Assembly: GCF_002858925.1 (NCBI RefSeq)
Contig: NZ_PJRS01000016.1
Location: 62,001 to 126,000 of the forward strand
Reading direction: 5' to 3'
Length of the DNA: 64,000 bases
Source of the DNA: Caulobacter zeae
GTDB lineage: Bacteria > Pseudomonadota > Alphaproteobacteria > Caulobacterales > Caulobacteraceae
The notes under the pieces were generated by a model that searched no databases, had not been told where the DNA came from, and saw only the letters and a list, made by a program, of their open reading frames with translations. Made by a program: the position numbers and the translations under genes. Below, piece after piece: positions 19,773 to 29,699 of this stretch (position 1 is its first letter; every line of letters starts with the position of its first letter).

Positions 19773-20117
19773 ATGAACAGCTCTGCGCGCGACTCGGGCG
19801 CTGCGCCGCGTGGCCTGTCCTCAGGCGACGAGCGGCCCGCCGAAGAGCCCGTCTTCGATATCGCCCGGGCCTTTCAAACCGACGTCGGCGACATGCTGAC
19901 ACGTTCTCTCTGCCGCCAGATCCGTGAAGCCCTGCTCGAAGGAAAGGTCGTCGACCTGCCGGGCGTCGGGCGTTTCGAAATTCGCGACAAGCGCCGCTAC
20001 GGCCTGGTCAATCCCAAGAGCGGCGCTCGCGCCGACCTCGGCGGCGAGCGCGCCGTCGTCTACCGGCCCGACCGCAAGCTGCTGCGCGATCTGAATTCTT
20101 CCCGAGGCGATGTTTGA
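19773..20117 (+). CDS. Divergent HU/IHF-family DNA-binding protein heading a glycosidase operon
   Basis: 114-residue protein with an HU/IHF fold preceded by about 30 unstructured residues. Seen: a helical dimerisation segment (DVGDMLTRSLCRQIREALLEGK), the typical VVDLPGVGRFEIRDK strand-turn, a beta-arm with NPKSG whose Pro is the DNA-intercalating residue of HU, and RPDRKLLRDLN at the end. It lacks the Arg-rich RTGRNP of the canonical HU at 44.2 kb, so DNA contacts differ. ATG 19773 has AAGGGGAGG 7 nt upstream, better than the in-frame ATG at 19752. The stop overlaps the GH3 start (TGATG at 20115-20119), so it is the first gene of the glycosidase operon. It may act as a local architectural regulator; that is inference. 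Confidence 0.8.
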   Translation: MNSSARDSGAAPRGLSSGDERPAEEPVFDIARAFQTDVGDMLTRSLCRQIREALLEGKVVDLPGVGRFEIRDKRRYGLVNPKSGARADLGGERAVVYRPDRKLLRDLNSSRGDV

Positions 20118-22768
20118 TGAGCGTATCCGTCCGCAGCCGTCGCTTCGGCGTGGTTTCTCTTCTGGTGCTGGCCATGGCGACTGCGCCGGCCGTGGCGATG
20201 GCGCGGGTCGACGCCTTCCACGACGTGAGCCTCTCGCCCGAGGCCCGCGCCGCCGATCTCGTCTCGCGCATGACGCTGGAGGAGAAGGCCGGCCAGTTGA
20301 AGCATGCCGCACCGGGTGTTCCGCGCCTTGGCGTGCCCGCCTTCAACTGGTGGAGCGAGGGACTGCACGGCGTGGCCCGCGCCGGCGAGGCCACCGTGTT
20401 CCCGCAGGCCGTCGGCATGGCGGCGACCTGGGATGTCCCGCTGATCCAGGACGTCGCCGACACCATCGCCACCGAGTTCCGCGCCAAGTATGTCGAGAAG
20501 CGCGGCGCTGACGGAAGCTCCGGCCAGTATCGCGGCCTCACCGTCTGGTCGCCCAATATCAACATCTTCCGCGATCCGCGCTGGGGCCGGGGCCAGGAGA
20601 CCTGGGGCGAGGATCCGCACTTGACCGCCGAGTTCGGCGTGGCCTTCGTTCACGGCCTGCAGGGCAGCGACCCCCGGCACTACAAGACCGCCGCCACCGC
20701 CAAGCACTTCGCCGTGCACAGCGGCCCGGAAGCCGATCGCCACCACGACGACATCCATCCCAGCAAGCACGACCTGGCCGATACCTACCTGCCGGCCTTC
20801 GAGGCGCTGGTTAAGCGCGGCAAGGTCGAGTCCGTGATGTGCGCCTACAACGCCGTCGACGGCGTGCCGGCCTGCGCCAGCGACTTCCTGCTCAAGGACA
20901 CCCTGCGCGGCAAGTGGGGCTTCAAGGGCCACGTGGTATCGGATTGCGCGGCCATCGCCGACGTCTTCCTGCCGACCTCGCACAACTACGCCAAGACGCC
21001 GGCCGAGGGCGTGGCCGTCAGCCTGAAGGCCGGCACCGACCTGATCTGCGCCGAGTTCGGCGCCAACAAGAGCTCTGAGATCGGCCCGATCGTCGACGCG
21101 GTGAAGAGCGGCCTGATGAGCGAGGCCGAGCTCGACCAGGCCGTGCGACGGCTGTTCGTCGCCCGCATCAAGCTGGGTCTCTTCGATCCGCCCGCCAATG
21201 TCGCCTATTCGAAGATCACGCCGGCCGACAACGACACGCCCGCCAACCGGGCGCTGTCGCTGAAGACGGCCCAGGCCTCGATGGTGCTGCTGAAGAACGA
21301 CGGCCTGCTGCCGCTGAAGGCCGCGCCGAAGCGCATCGCAGTGATCGGGCCGAACGCCGACAGCCTTGACGCCCTGGTCGGCAACTACAACGGCACGCCC
21401 TCCAAGCCGGTGACGGTGCTGGCCGGGGTCCGCGCACGCTATCCGAACGCGGAGGTGACCTTCGTCGAGGGAACAGGCCTGGTCGGCGCGCCGATGAACA
21501 CCCTGCCCAATGCCGTGCTCTGCGCCGACGCGGCCTGCGCCGCGAAGGGTGTGAAGCTCGAGACCTTCCAGGGTCTGGAGCTGGCCGGCGAGGCCAAGGC
21601 CGAGACCGCGGCCAACGTGCAGGTCAGCTGGGGGAGGCCGACCCGCGAGAAGCGCCAGGCCTCCACGCGCTGGACGGGCTTCCTAAAGCCGACCGAGACC
21701 GGCGTCCATCGCTTCACGCTGCGCGGCGAGGGTGGTTATCGGGTGATCGTCGACGGCAGGGTCGTGGTCGACGCCTGGAAGCGTCCGGCCGACGCCACGC
21801 CGGAGGGCGCCGTCGCCCTCACTGCCGGTCAGGCGCACGCCATCACCGTGGAGGCCTGGCAGGACGGCGACCGGGGCGATCAGCGCCTGACCTGGAGCAA
21901 GCCCAGCCAGGGCGCCGAGGCTGCGATCGCAGCGGCCAAGGATGCGGATCTGGTGCTGTTCGTCGGCGGCCTGACCGCCAAGCTGGAGGGCGAGGAGATG
22001 TCGGTCCGCGCCCCGGGCTTCGCCGGCGGCGACCGCACCCGCATCGACCTGCCCGCGCCGCAGCAGAGCCTGCTGGAGGGCCTGCACGCCACGGGCAAAC
22101 CCGTGGTGCTGGTGCTGATGAACGGCTCGGCCATGGCCGTGAACTGGGCTGACGAGAAGCTGCCGGCCATTGTCGAGGCCTGGTATCCGGGCGGAGAGGG
22201 CGGCCATGCCGTGGCCGGCCTGATCGCCGGCGACTACAGCCCCTCGGGCCGCCTGCCGCTGACCTTCTACCGCTCGGTCGACCAACTGCCGCCGTTCAAG
22301 GACTACGGTATCGCCGGGCGCACCTATCGCTACTTCGGCGGCGAGGCGCTCTATCCGTTCGGCCATGGCCTGAGCTTCACCAGCTTCAAGTACGGCCAGC
22401 CGAAGGTGGCAAAGTCGGTGAAGGCCGGCGAAGCCGTGAAGGTCAGCATCGACGTCTCCAACATCGGCGCTCGTGATGGGGACGAGGTCGCGCAGCTCTA
22501 TGTCTCGCGCGGTGCGGCCGGCGCGCCGATCCGCTCGCTGAAGGGCTTCCAGCGCGTGGCCCTCAAGGCCGGCGAGACCAGGACCCTGACCTTCGAGCTC
22601 GATCCGTCGGCGCTCAGCGTTGTCGACGCGGCCGGCGTGCGCGCCGTCGAGGCGGGGCCGGTCGACCTCTGGGTCGGCGGCGGCCAGCCGGTGTCGCGTC
22701 CGGGCCTGGCCAAGCCCGCTGGTGTTTTCGCCCGTTTCGCCGTCACCGGCCGGAAGGTGCTGCCGTGA
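20117..22768 (+). CDS. Exported GH3 beta-glucosidase/beta-xylosidase with PA14 insertion
   Basis: 883-residue family 3 glycoside hydrolase. Seen: a signal peptide ending VAMARV, the N-terminal barrel with MTLEEKAGQL, NWWSEGLHGVA, NINIFRDPRWGRGQET and KHFAVHSGPE, the nucleophile Asp276 in VVSDCAA, the second alpha/beta sandwich (LLKNDGLLPL), a PA14 carbohydrate-binding insert at about residues 490-600 (WTGFLKPTETGVHRF), and a fibronectin-III-like C-terminus (RSLKGFQRVALKAGETRTL). The WSEGLHGV and DPRWGRGQE motifs resemble beta-xylosidase-type GH3 enzymes. It probably trims xylo- or gluco-oligosaccharides after import. It is coupled to the HU-like gene (TGATG) and to the GH2 gene (GTGA). The exact sugar preference cannot be read. 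Confidence 0.9.
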   Translation: MSVSVRSRRFGVVSLLVLAMATAPAVAMARVDAFHDVSLSPEARAADLVSRMTLEEKAGQLKHAAPGVPRLGVPAFNWWSEGLHGVARAGEATVFPQAVGMAATWDVPLIQDVADTIATEFRAKYVEKRGADGSSGQYRGLTVWSPNINIFRDPRWGRGQETWGEDPHLTAEFGVAFVHGLQGSDPRHYKTAATAKHFAVHSGPEADRHHDDIHPSKHDLADTYLPAFEALVKRGKVESVMCAYNAVDGVPACASDFLLKDTLRGKWGFKGHVVSDCAAIADVFLPTSHNYAKTPAEGVAVSLKAGTDLICAEFGANKSSEIGPIVDAVKSGLMSEAELDQAVRRLFVARIKLGLFDPPANVAYSKITPADNDTPANRALSLKTAQASMVLLKNDGLLPLKAAPKRIAVIGPNADSLDALVGNYNGTPSKPVTVLAGVRARYPNAEVTFVEGTGLVGAPMNTLPNAVLCADAACAAKGVKLETFQGLELAGEAKAETAANVQVSWGRPTREKRQASTRWTGFLKPTETGVHRFTLRGEGGYRVIVDGRVVVDAWKRPADATPEGAVALTAGQAHAITVEAWQDGDRGDQRLTWSKPSQGAEAAIAAAKDADLVLFVGGLTAKLEGEEMSVRAPGFAGGDRTRIDLPAPQQSLLEGLHATGKPVVLVLMNGSAMAVNWADEKLPAIVEAWYPGGEGGHAVAGLIAGDYSPSGRLPLTFYRSVDQLPPFKDYGIAGRTYRYFGGEALYPFGHGLSFTSFKYGQPKVAKSVKAGEAVKVSIDVSNIGARDGDEVAQLYVSRGAAGAPIRSLKGFQRVALKAGETRTLTFELDPSALSVVDAAGVRAVEAGPVDLWVGGGQPVSRPGLAKPAGVFARFAVTGRKVLP

Positions 22769-25700
22769 AGCTGGATCGCCGTTCCTTCCTGGCCGTCGGC
22801 GGCGCCGGCCTCGCCGCGACCGGGACGAGCGCGCCCGCGTCGGCCGCCGACCTGCTGGCCGTGCCCGACGAAGGCTGGAGCCTCTGGATCGACCAGGCCG
22901 CGGCCTGGAAGGACGATACGCTGCACTTGCCCAGCGCCGTCGACCTGAAGGCGCTGCCCGTCAATCCGCCGACTGGCGGCTGGGGCGCGCTTGGCTCTTC
23001 CGAGGCCATAACCGTCAGCCTGCCGACCACGGTCGAAGAGCACTTCTGGGGCAGGTTCGCCTCGCGGCCCTACGGCGCTGACGAGTACCGCTACGCCGAG
23101 GATGACGACGTGCCGCGCTACGGCGCCTACAAGGGCGTCTCCTGGTGGTCGCGGACGATCGATATTCCTGCGTCGGCCAAGGGCAAGCGGGTGCTGCTGA
23201 ACCTGCGCGGCGCGCGGTTGCGGGCCGAGGTGTTCCTGAACGAGCAGCTGGTCGGCTACTCGATCATGTCGGAGCTGCCGTTCGCCTGCGACCTGACGGC
23301 GGCGATGAGGCCGGGGCAGGGCAATCGCCTGTCGATCCGCATCACCAATCCCGGCGGCCGGTTCGACTGGCGCGACAGCACCACCATGGCCTGGGGCAAG
23401 GTGAAGCTGTTCGCCTCGCACGGCTTCGGGGGGCTCGATCGTGGCATGACGCTGAGCGTCCATCCACAGGCCGCCCGCATCGACGACGCCTGGGTGCTGA
23501 ACACGCCGCAGTCGCGCACCGTCACGGCCTTCATGGACGTGGTGCTGGAAAAGCCCGTCGCCGATCCGCAGGCGCTGCGCGGCAAGGCCTCCGCTACGCT
23601 GGTCGATGACAGGGGCGCGCCGGTCGCCGCCGACATCAAGCTCGAAACTCTCGAAGCCGTCGAAGGCGGTCGCCGCCTGCGGGCCCGGTTCTCGGTGACC
23701 GCGTCCAAGGCCGAGCTGTGGGACCTCGATACGCCGCGCCTGCATCGCCTGCGCCTGTCGTGGGCGGAGGCCAGGCGCGATGTCGATACGCGCGAGGTGC
23801 GCTTCGGCTTTCGCTGGTTCGGCGTCGAGGGCGTGGGAACCGACGCCGTGCTGCGCCTCAACGGCCGTCGCATCCGGCTCTATTCGGCGATCTCCTGGGG
23901 CTATTGGGGCTTCAACGGCCTGTGGCCGACCACGGAACTGGCGCGCCGCGAAGTCACCGCCGCCCACACGCTGGGTCTCAACGCGCTGCACTTCCACCGT
24001 AATGTCGGCAAGCCGGAGGTTTTCCAGGCCATGGACGAGATGGGGCTGCTGCGGGTGATGGAGCCCGGCGGCGGCCGTCACGCCATCGGCCGCGACCTCA
24101 AGCCGGGCGAGAGCCTGAACCCCGCCGACGCCTTCAGCCGCCAGTTCATGGTCGAGAAGTGCCAGGCCATGGTGCGGGCCTTCCGCTCGCATCCGTCTCT
24201 GGCCCACTACACGCTGCAGAACGAGATCGGCGCGAACCTCTCTAATCCCGACGTGCAGTTCGTGCTGAAGGCCATGCACGACCTGGATCCCAGCCGGGCG
24301 GTCATCCTCAATGACGGCTTCGTCAAGCGCGGCGCGGCCCAGGCGATGTACCTGCCGTACAACGACCACTACTTCCGCTCGGACGTGGAAGCGTGGGGCG
24401 GTTGGTGGGTCGAGCACCAGGGCGCCGGCGACCAGTGGTACGACAAGTTCTACGCGTCCAGGGACGACTACATCCACATGCAGAAGGGCAAGCCCTTCAT
24501 CGTCGAGTTCGGCGAGATGCAGGGATGCGCCGTGGCCGACAACCACGTGGCCATGGTCGCCGAGATCCTGGCCAAGGGCGGCAAGAGCTACGACCTGGAA
24601 GACCACAAGGTCATCGTCGAGGCCACCAACGCCTATCTGGATCGCTGGGGTTTCCGAAAGGCGTTCCCGACCACCGAGGCGCTGTTCCTGTCGGTGGGGC
24701 GCAAGGCCTACGAGGCATGGCGCAACTACCTCGAGAACATCCGGCTGGGCGAGACTGTGGATGTCGCCGCCATCTCGGGCTGGGAAAGCACCTCGATCGA
24801 GAACCACTCGGGCATCGTCGACGCGTTGCGCGGCTTCAAGGCCGATCCGAGCCTCATGAGCCAGAGCCTGCGGCCGGCCTTGGCCGTGGCCAAGCCCCGC
24901 AAGCTGGCCTATGCCCCAGGCGAGGCGGCCGAGCTTGATCTCTGGCTGTTCAACGACACCGGCAAGCCGATGACCGGCGAACTGGCGCTGAGCGTCGTCG
25001 GGCCGGATGGCGTCGCGCGGGCGGCGGGGCGCTGGCCGGTGCCGCCGCACGAGGCCGACCGCATGTCGTGGCTGGTCGCCGAGAGCGTCCGCACGCCCGC
25101 CTTCGAGCTGGAAGGGCGGCATGTGATCCGCGTGGTCTTGTCGGGCTCGGGTCAGGTGGTCTCCGACCGCGAGGTCTGGGTCGCCGCGCCGCAGGGCGAG
25201 CCGCGGCGCAAGTTGAAGGTCGCCGTCTCGGGCGTCGCCAGGAGCTTGCGCAGCCAACTGGAGAAGCAGGCCGGGATGACGATCGAGGACTTCAAGGCCG
25301 GCGCTCGCTACGACGCCATCGTCGCCTCGGGCCTCAAGGCCGACGAGATCGTCCGCCGCCAGGTCGGCGAGCAGACCGGTCTCGAGGCCCAGCCGAAGAA
25401 GGGCGAGAAGGTCGAGCTGGTGCTCGGCGAGCTGCCGCCCGAGGTGCTGGCGGCCGTCTCGGCCGGAACGCCGCTGCTGGCCATGGTGCAGGAAGACGGC
25501 CTGGCCGAGGGCGTGGCCAAGCAACTGGCTGGTCTTGGCCTCTTCTCCTACGCCGGTCAGGTCGGCGGCCTGCGGGCGCCGTGGATGGGCAACTGGAACT
25601 ATGTCCGGTCCCATCCGACCTTCGCCGGAATCCCGTCCGACATGGCCATGAGCGTGCTGCATCAGGTCGAGGGCCAGCCCTCGAACGGCCTGCTGGTCGA

Positions 25701-25902
25701 CGGGCTGGGCGTCGAGGTGATCGCCGCCTACAGCCGCGACCACGACCGCCACAACGGCGCGGCCAGCTTCATCGCGCGCAAGGGCGCTGTGCGGGTGCTG
25801 GTCCACCGCCTTCCCGACATGGTCGCCCCGCTCCAGACGCGCTGGCTGAGCAACGCGCTGGACTGGATGGCGGCCGATCCGATCACGAGCCCAGGAGGGT
25901 GA
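22765..25902 (+). CDS. Exported GH2-family glycoside hydrolase with extra C-terminal domain
   Basis: 1,045-residue enzyme with a Tat-like leader (LDRRSFLAVGGAGLAA). Seen: a jelly-roll sugar-binding domain (WWSRTIDIPASAKGKRVLLNLRG), an Ig-like domain, and a TIM barrel in which Glu487 of TLQNEIG is the likely acid/base and Glu581 of VEFGEMQ the likely nucleophile. After about residue 810 follow a beta-sandwich region and a flavodoxin/amidotransferase-like module (YDAIVASGLKADEIVR, LPPEVLAAVSAGTPLLAMV, HPTFAGIPSD) seen in some large GH2 enzymes. GTG 22765 overlaps the GH3 stop (GTGA). I place it in GH2 by architecture; the bond cleaved (galactoside, glucuronide, mannoside) is not evident. Confidence 0.82.
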   Translation: MKLDRRSFLAVGGAGLAATGTSAPASAADLLAVPDEGWSLWIDQAAAWKDDTLHLPSAVDLKALPVNPPTGGWGALGSSEAITVSLPTTVEEHFWGRFASRPYGADEYRYAEDDDVPRYGAYKGVSWWSRTIDIPASAKGKRVLLNLRGARLRAEVFLNEQLVGYSIMSELPFACDLTAAMRPGQGNRLSIRITNPGGRFDWRDSTTMAWGKVKLFASHGFGGLDRGMTLSVHPQAARIDDAWVLNTPQSRTVTAFMDVVLEKPVADPQALRGKASATLVDDRGAPVAADIKLETLEAVEGGRRLRARFSVTASKAELWDLDTPRLHRLRLSWAEARRDVDTREVRFGFRWFGVEGVGTDAVLRLNGRRIRLYSAISWGYWGFNGLWPTTELARREVTAAHTLGLNALHFHRNVGKPEVFQAMDEMGLLRVMEPGGGRHAIGRDLKPGESLNPADAFSRQFMVEKCQAMVRAFRSHPSLAHYTLQNEIGANLSNPDVQFVLKAMHDLDPSRAVILNDGFVKRGAAQAMYLPYNDHYFRSDVEAWGGWWVEHQGAGDQWYDKFYASRDDYIHMQKGKPFIVEFGEMQGCAVADNHVAMVAEILAKGGKSYDLEDHKVIVEATNAYLDRWGFRKAFPTTEALFLSVGRKAYEAWRNYLENIRLGETVDVAAISGWESTSIENHSGIVDALRGFKADPSLMSQSLRPALAVAKPRKLAYAPGEAAELDLWLFNDTGKPMTGELALSVVGPDGVARAAGRWPVPPHEADRMSWLVAESVRTPAFELEGRHVIRVVLSGSGQVVSDREVWVAAPQGEPRRKLKVAVSGVARSLRSQLEKQAGMTIEDFKAGARYDAIVASGLKADEIVRRQVGEQTGLEAQPKKGEKVELVLGELPPEVLAAVSAGTPLLAMVQEDGLAEGVAKQLAGLGLFSYAGQVGGLRAPWMGNWNYVRSHPTFAGIPSDMAMSVLHQVEGQPSNGLLVDGLGVEVIAAYSRDHDRHNGAASFIARKGAVRVLVHRLPDMVAPLQTRWLSNALDWMAADPITSPGG

Positions 25903-26080
25903 GCGACGATGTCTAGCGCCTAGAGCCGAGACTAAGGCGGCGGCCTGCCGCCGTCCGTGAAGACCAAGAGATCAGTGCGGGCTTTCTCGCCGCCGCGCCC
26001 CTGGCGCGGCGAACGGGAGCGCTTGCGCCAAAGCCGACGCGTCCGAAGCGACGCGATCAACAATTGGGAGGGAAATAGGG

Positions 26081-29000
26081 ATGACCAATCACAAGACGGG
26101 CAAGGCGCCGCCGCGCACGCGGCTGATGGCCGGGATTTCGAGCCTGACGGTGGCCGCGCTGCTGACGCCGGCCGTGGCCCTGGCGCAAGCGGCCTCGCCG
26201 CCGCCGGCCGACAAGCCGATCACCGACAACGCGGTCAGCGAGGTGGTCGTCACCGGCTATCGCGCCGCCCTGCGCAGCGCCATCGACACCAAGAAGAACT
26301 CGGACGTGATGCTCGACGCCATCAACGCCGAGGACATCGCCGACTTCCCCGACTCCAACCTGGCGGAGTCGCTGCAACGCCTGCCGGGCATCTCGATCGA
26401 CCGCGACAATGGCGAGGGCCGCACCATCAGCGTGCGGGGCCTGTCGGGCGACTTCAGCCGGGTGCGGATCAACAACATGGAGGCCCTGTCGACCGGCGCT
26501 TCCAACGACTCCGGCTCCAGCCCCAACCGCTCGCGCGCCTTCGACTTCAACGCCTTCGCCTCGGAGCTGTTCAGCTCGGTGCGGGTGCGCAAGTCCTCGT
26601 CGGCCGAGGCCGATGAAGGCTCGCTGGGCGCCACGGTCGATCTGATCACCGGCCGGCCCTTCGACTACAAGAAGAGCGCCTTCGCCCTGTCGGCCGAGGA
26701 CAGCTATTACGAGAACGGCAAGAAGCACAGCCCGCGCATCACCGGCCTCGTCTCCAACCGCTGGTTCGACGGCCGCCTTGGTGTGCTCATGTCGGCCGCC
26801 TACGCCAAGCGCACCTCCGAGGACGACACCTACGCCCGCGGCGGCGGCTCGTCGGACTATGTCTATCGCGGCTCGACCTGGACCGGCGACGAACTGCCCG
26901 GCCGCGCGGGCTTCGCGGCCCCGACCGGCACAGTGTTCACCGCCCTGATCCCGACCACGCTGACGGGCGCGGCGCTGGACGCCTACAAGGCCAATCCGGC
27001 CAACTATTACAACCCGATCGCCAATCCGCTGGCCTATGCCGAGATGACGGGCTCGGACCCGGCGGCCTACGCCAAACTCTATCCGAACTGCGCGGCGACC
27101 AGCGGCCAGCCGGTGGCGGGCCTGACCCCGACCTCGCCGGGCTGCAACGACAGCCAGATCCGCTTTCCGGCCCTACCGTCGATCGCCCAGCGCGACGTCG
27201 AGACCGAACGCCTGGGCCTGACCGGCTCGTTCCAGTTCGAGATCACCCCGCGCACCAAGCTGACAGTCGATGGCCTCTATTCGCGGTTCGAGAGCGTCAG
27301 CACCAACTACCAGCTCTCGCCCGTCGGCCTGAACCGCAACAACACCAACGCCAGCTACCAGTACGGGGCCAACGTGCCGACGGCCACGGCCCGCAACGGC
27401 AGCGCCATGACCGACGCTCAGCGCCGCGCGCTCTATCCGGGCGGCTGCACCTTCACCGCCGAGACCGACCTGAACCCCGGCCAGGACTGCGGCCAGCAAC
27501 TCTATGGGCAGGCCCCGGTCAGCGGCTACACCTACAGCTTCAATCCCTACAACCTGGATCCGTACGAGTACTACAGCAACCCGTCCTCGCCCGGTTACGC
27601 CGGCCCGGCCTCCAGCCTGCCGTTCCGCGGCGACCTGATCGGGCGCCCGTCGGTGAAGCTGCTCGACGCCGAAGTGGTGGGGCAGAACGCCGAATACCTG
27701 AAGCTGGGCAATGTCGACTGGCGCTCGGGCGCCGACCGCGGGGCCTACACCACCGACTTCCGCCAGGTGTCGGCCGAACTGACCCACGAGTTCAGCGACA
27801 AGCTGAAGGCTACCGCCGCCTACGGCGCTTCGCGGTCGGAGAACAAGAACACCGGCACCCTGGTCGAGTTCAACTACATGGACGCCCAGGAGCCGTTCAT
27901 CTTCGACGAGCGGGGCGCGTCGGGCATGCCGCGCTTCGACGCCGGCTTCGATGCGGCCGACGCCGGCAAGTGGGGCATCGTCAAGGGCTTCTCGGGCATG
28001 CGCCACTACAAGCGCAGCACCCTGAACACCTACAACGGCGCCAAGATCGACGTCGCCTACGAACTGGACGACAACTGGACGATCAAGTTCGGGATCACCG
28101 GCCGCAAGTACGAGTTCTCGACCGACCAGTACGAGCGCAACAACGACCTCCTGAATCCGACCGAGAAGGAAGCCGGCGTGACCAGCGCCTCGCTGGGCCA
28201 GATCATCGAGTTCGGCCAGGGGCTGGACGTGCCGCAGGGCTCGACCACGCGCTTTTATGCGCCCAACCTCGAGGCCTTCAGCAGCGTCTTCGGTTTCGAC
28301 TGCGACTGCATCAACAAGTACGGCGACTTCCGCATCACCCGGAAGCGCAACCGCTCGGCCTCGTTCGAGGTGGCCGAGAAGAACCTCGCCTACTACGCCC
28401 AGTTCGGATTCAACTACGAGGTCTGGGGCGGTCGTCGCCTGTTCGGCAACTTCGGCGTCCGCCAGGCCGAGACCGAGGTCGAGTCGCTCGGCGAGACCAC
28501 GGCCGGTCGTCCGATCCGCGGCGAGAACAAGTACAGCGACACCCTGCCGTCGGGTAACCTGACCTGGGAGGCGATGGACAACCTCTACATCCGCTTCGCC
28601 GCGGCCAAGGTCATGGCCCGTCCGCTGCTGGGCAACCTGTCGCCCGCCGTCACCGGCGTCAGCATCCCGGGCGACGGCTCGGTGACCGGCGGCACCCTGA
28701 CCGTCGGCAACCCGAAGCTCTCGCCGTTCCGCGGCAAGGCCTTCGACGTGGCCGCCGAGTGGTACTTCGCCAAGGGCGGCCTGATCAGTCTGGGCTACTT
28801 CCGCAAGGACATCGACTCATACCCGCAGACGGTGTTCTACGAGGCCCCGCTGTCGGAGTTCCTCGACGCCGACGCCATCGCCCAACTGCGCCTGCAGTTC
28901 CCGGGCGAGACCGGCGGCGACATCTTCCGCCGCGCCTATATCGACGCCGACAACGTGATGCTGGCTCGCCAGGTCCGCGACGCGCCCGGCGGCGTGTTGC

Positions 29001-29557
29001 AAGGCTGGGAGTTCAGCTACCAGCAGGACTTCACCTTCCTGCCCTGGTACTTCAAGAACCTGGGCGTCCAGTTCAACATGACCAAGCTGGACACCGAGCT
29101 GAAGTACATCCTCGACCCTGGCGCGGTGAACGCCACCACGGGCGCGGTGACCAAGGCGCCGGTCTACGGCACGGGCCCCTGGCTGGGCGCCTCGCCCAAG
29201 GGGATCAACTTCACGGTCTATTACGAGACCAAGAAGTTCAACGCCCGCGTCTCGATGGCCCAGCGCGACGAGTACTACACCAAGTACCCCATCGCCTCGG
29301 GCAACTGCGACCCGGGCCTGCAGGCCAACGGCTCGGCCTGCGACGGCCCGCTGATCAACGAGTTCGAAGGGGCCAAGTCGACGATGAACGTCGACTTCTC
29401 GATGCGCTACCAGCCGATGAAGCAGGTCAGCATCACCTTCGAGGCCCTGAACATCACCGACGAGAAGTCCGAGCGGTTCGTCTACAACGACCCGGTCATC
29501 CTCTCGTACGGCGGCAGCGGCCCCAACTATCGGATCGGCGTCCGCTACAAGTACTAG
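26081..29557 (+). CDS. Large TonB-dependent receptor, probable pectin/uronate oligosaccharide uptake
   Basis: 1,158-residue TBDR. Seen: a signal peptide ending ALAQA, the TonB box SEVVVTGYRAALRSA, a plug (DFPDSNLAESLQRLPGI, RTISVRGLSGDFSRVRINNMEA) typical of the large Caulobacter/Xanthomonas carbohydrate receptors, and a long barrel ending YRIGVRYKY. Ribosome-binding site GGGAGGG before ATG 26081. The 178-bp spacer upstream shows a short GC inverted repeat near 25935 and no convincing operator. A pectate-lyase-like gene follows after a strong terminator, making a TBDR-plus-lyase pair and suggesting uptake of its unsaturated oligogalacturonides. Substrate inferred from the neighbour. Confidence 0.92.
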   Translation: MTNHKTGKAPPRTRLMAGISSLTVAALLTPAVALAQAASPPPADKPITDNAVSEVVVTGYRAALRSAIDTKKNSDVMLDAINAEDIADFPDSNLAESLQRLPGISIDRDNGEGRTISVRGLSGDFSRVRINNMEALSTGASNDSGSSPNRSRAFDFNAFASELFSSVRVRKSSSAEADEGSLGATVDLITGRPFDYKKSAFALSAEDSYYENGKKHSPRITGLVSNRWFDGRLGVLMSAAYAKRTSEDDTYARGGGSSDYVYRGSTWTGDELPGRAGFAAPTGTVFTALIPTTLTGAALDAYKANPANYYNPIANPLAYAEMTGSDPAAYAKLYPNCAATSGQPVAGLTPTSPGCNDSQIRFPALPSIAQRDVETERLGLTGSFQFEITPRTKLTVDGLYSRFESVSTNYQLSPVGLNRNNTNASYQYGANVPTATARNGSAMTDAQRRALYPGGCTFTAETDLNPGQDCGQQLYGQAPVSGYTYSFNPYNLDPYEYYSNPSSPGYAGPASSLPFRGDLIGRPSVKLLDAEVVGQNAEYLKLGNVDWRSGADRGAYTTDFRQVSAELTHEFSDKLKATAAYGASRSENKNTGTLVEFNYMDAQEPFIFDERGASGMPRFDAGFDAADAGKWGIVKGFSGMRHYKRSTLNTYNGAKIDVAYELDDNWTIKFGITGRKYEFSTDQYERNNDLLNPTEKEAGVTSASLGQIIEFGQGLDVPQGSTTRFYAPNLEAFSSVFGFDCDCINKYGDFRITRKRNRSASFEVAEKNLAYYAQFGFNYEVWGGRRLFGNFGVRQAETEVESLGETTAGRPIRGENKYSDTLPSGNLTWEAMDNLYIRFAAAKVMARPLLGNLSPAVTGVSIPGDGSVTGGTLTVGNPKLSPFRGKAFDVAAEWYFAKGGLISLGYFRKDIDSYPQTVFYEAPLSEFLDADAIAQLRLQFPGETGGDIFRRAYIDADNVMLARQVRDAPGGVLQGWEFSYQQDFTFLPWYFKNLGVQFNMTKLDTELKYILDPGAVNATTGAVTKAPVYGTGPWLGASPKGINFTVYYETKKFNARVSMAQRDEYYTKYPIASGNCDPGLQANGSACDGPLINEFEGAKSTMNVDFSMRYQPMKQVSITFEALNITDEKSERFVYNDPVILSYGGSGPNYRIGVRYKY

Positions 29558-29640
29558 CGGACGGTTCGAAGACTGGTCGTCGCGCCCCTCCGCGCGGCGG
29601 CCACCCCCTTCGGCTTTCCCCAGGGCTCGAAGGCGGCCTC

Positions 29641-29679
29641 GGCGGAGGATCGACGCGGTCCTCCGCCGCTTCTTTTTTC
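29641..29679 (+). terminator. Intrinsic terminator just before the lyase gene
   Basis: GGCGGAGGA (29641-29649) pairs with TCCTCCGCC (29659-29667), followed by GCTTCTTTTTTC. A strong 9-bp GC stem with a U-rich tail on the + strand. It ends only about 20 nt before the lyase ATG at 29700, so it must strongly limit read-through from the receptor gene. Confidence 0.85.
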
Positions 29680-29699
29680 AGTTCGGCCAGGAGTTGGCG

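Noticed and set aside
26005..26050. GGGAGCGCTTGCG before the 26.1 kb TBDR as a LacI-type operator.
   Set aside because: Only the central AGCGCT is symmetric and no second copy was found.
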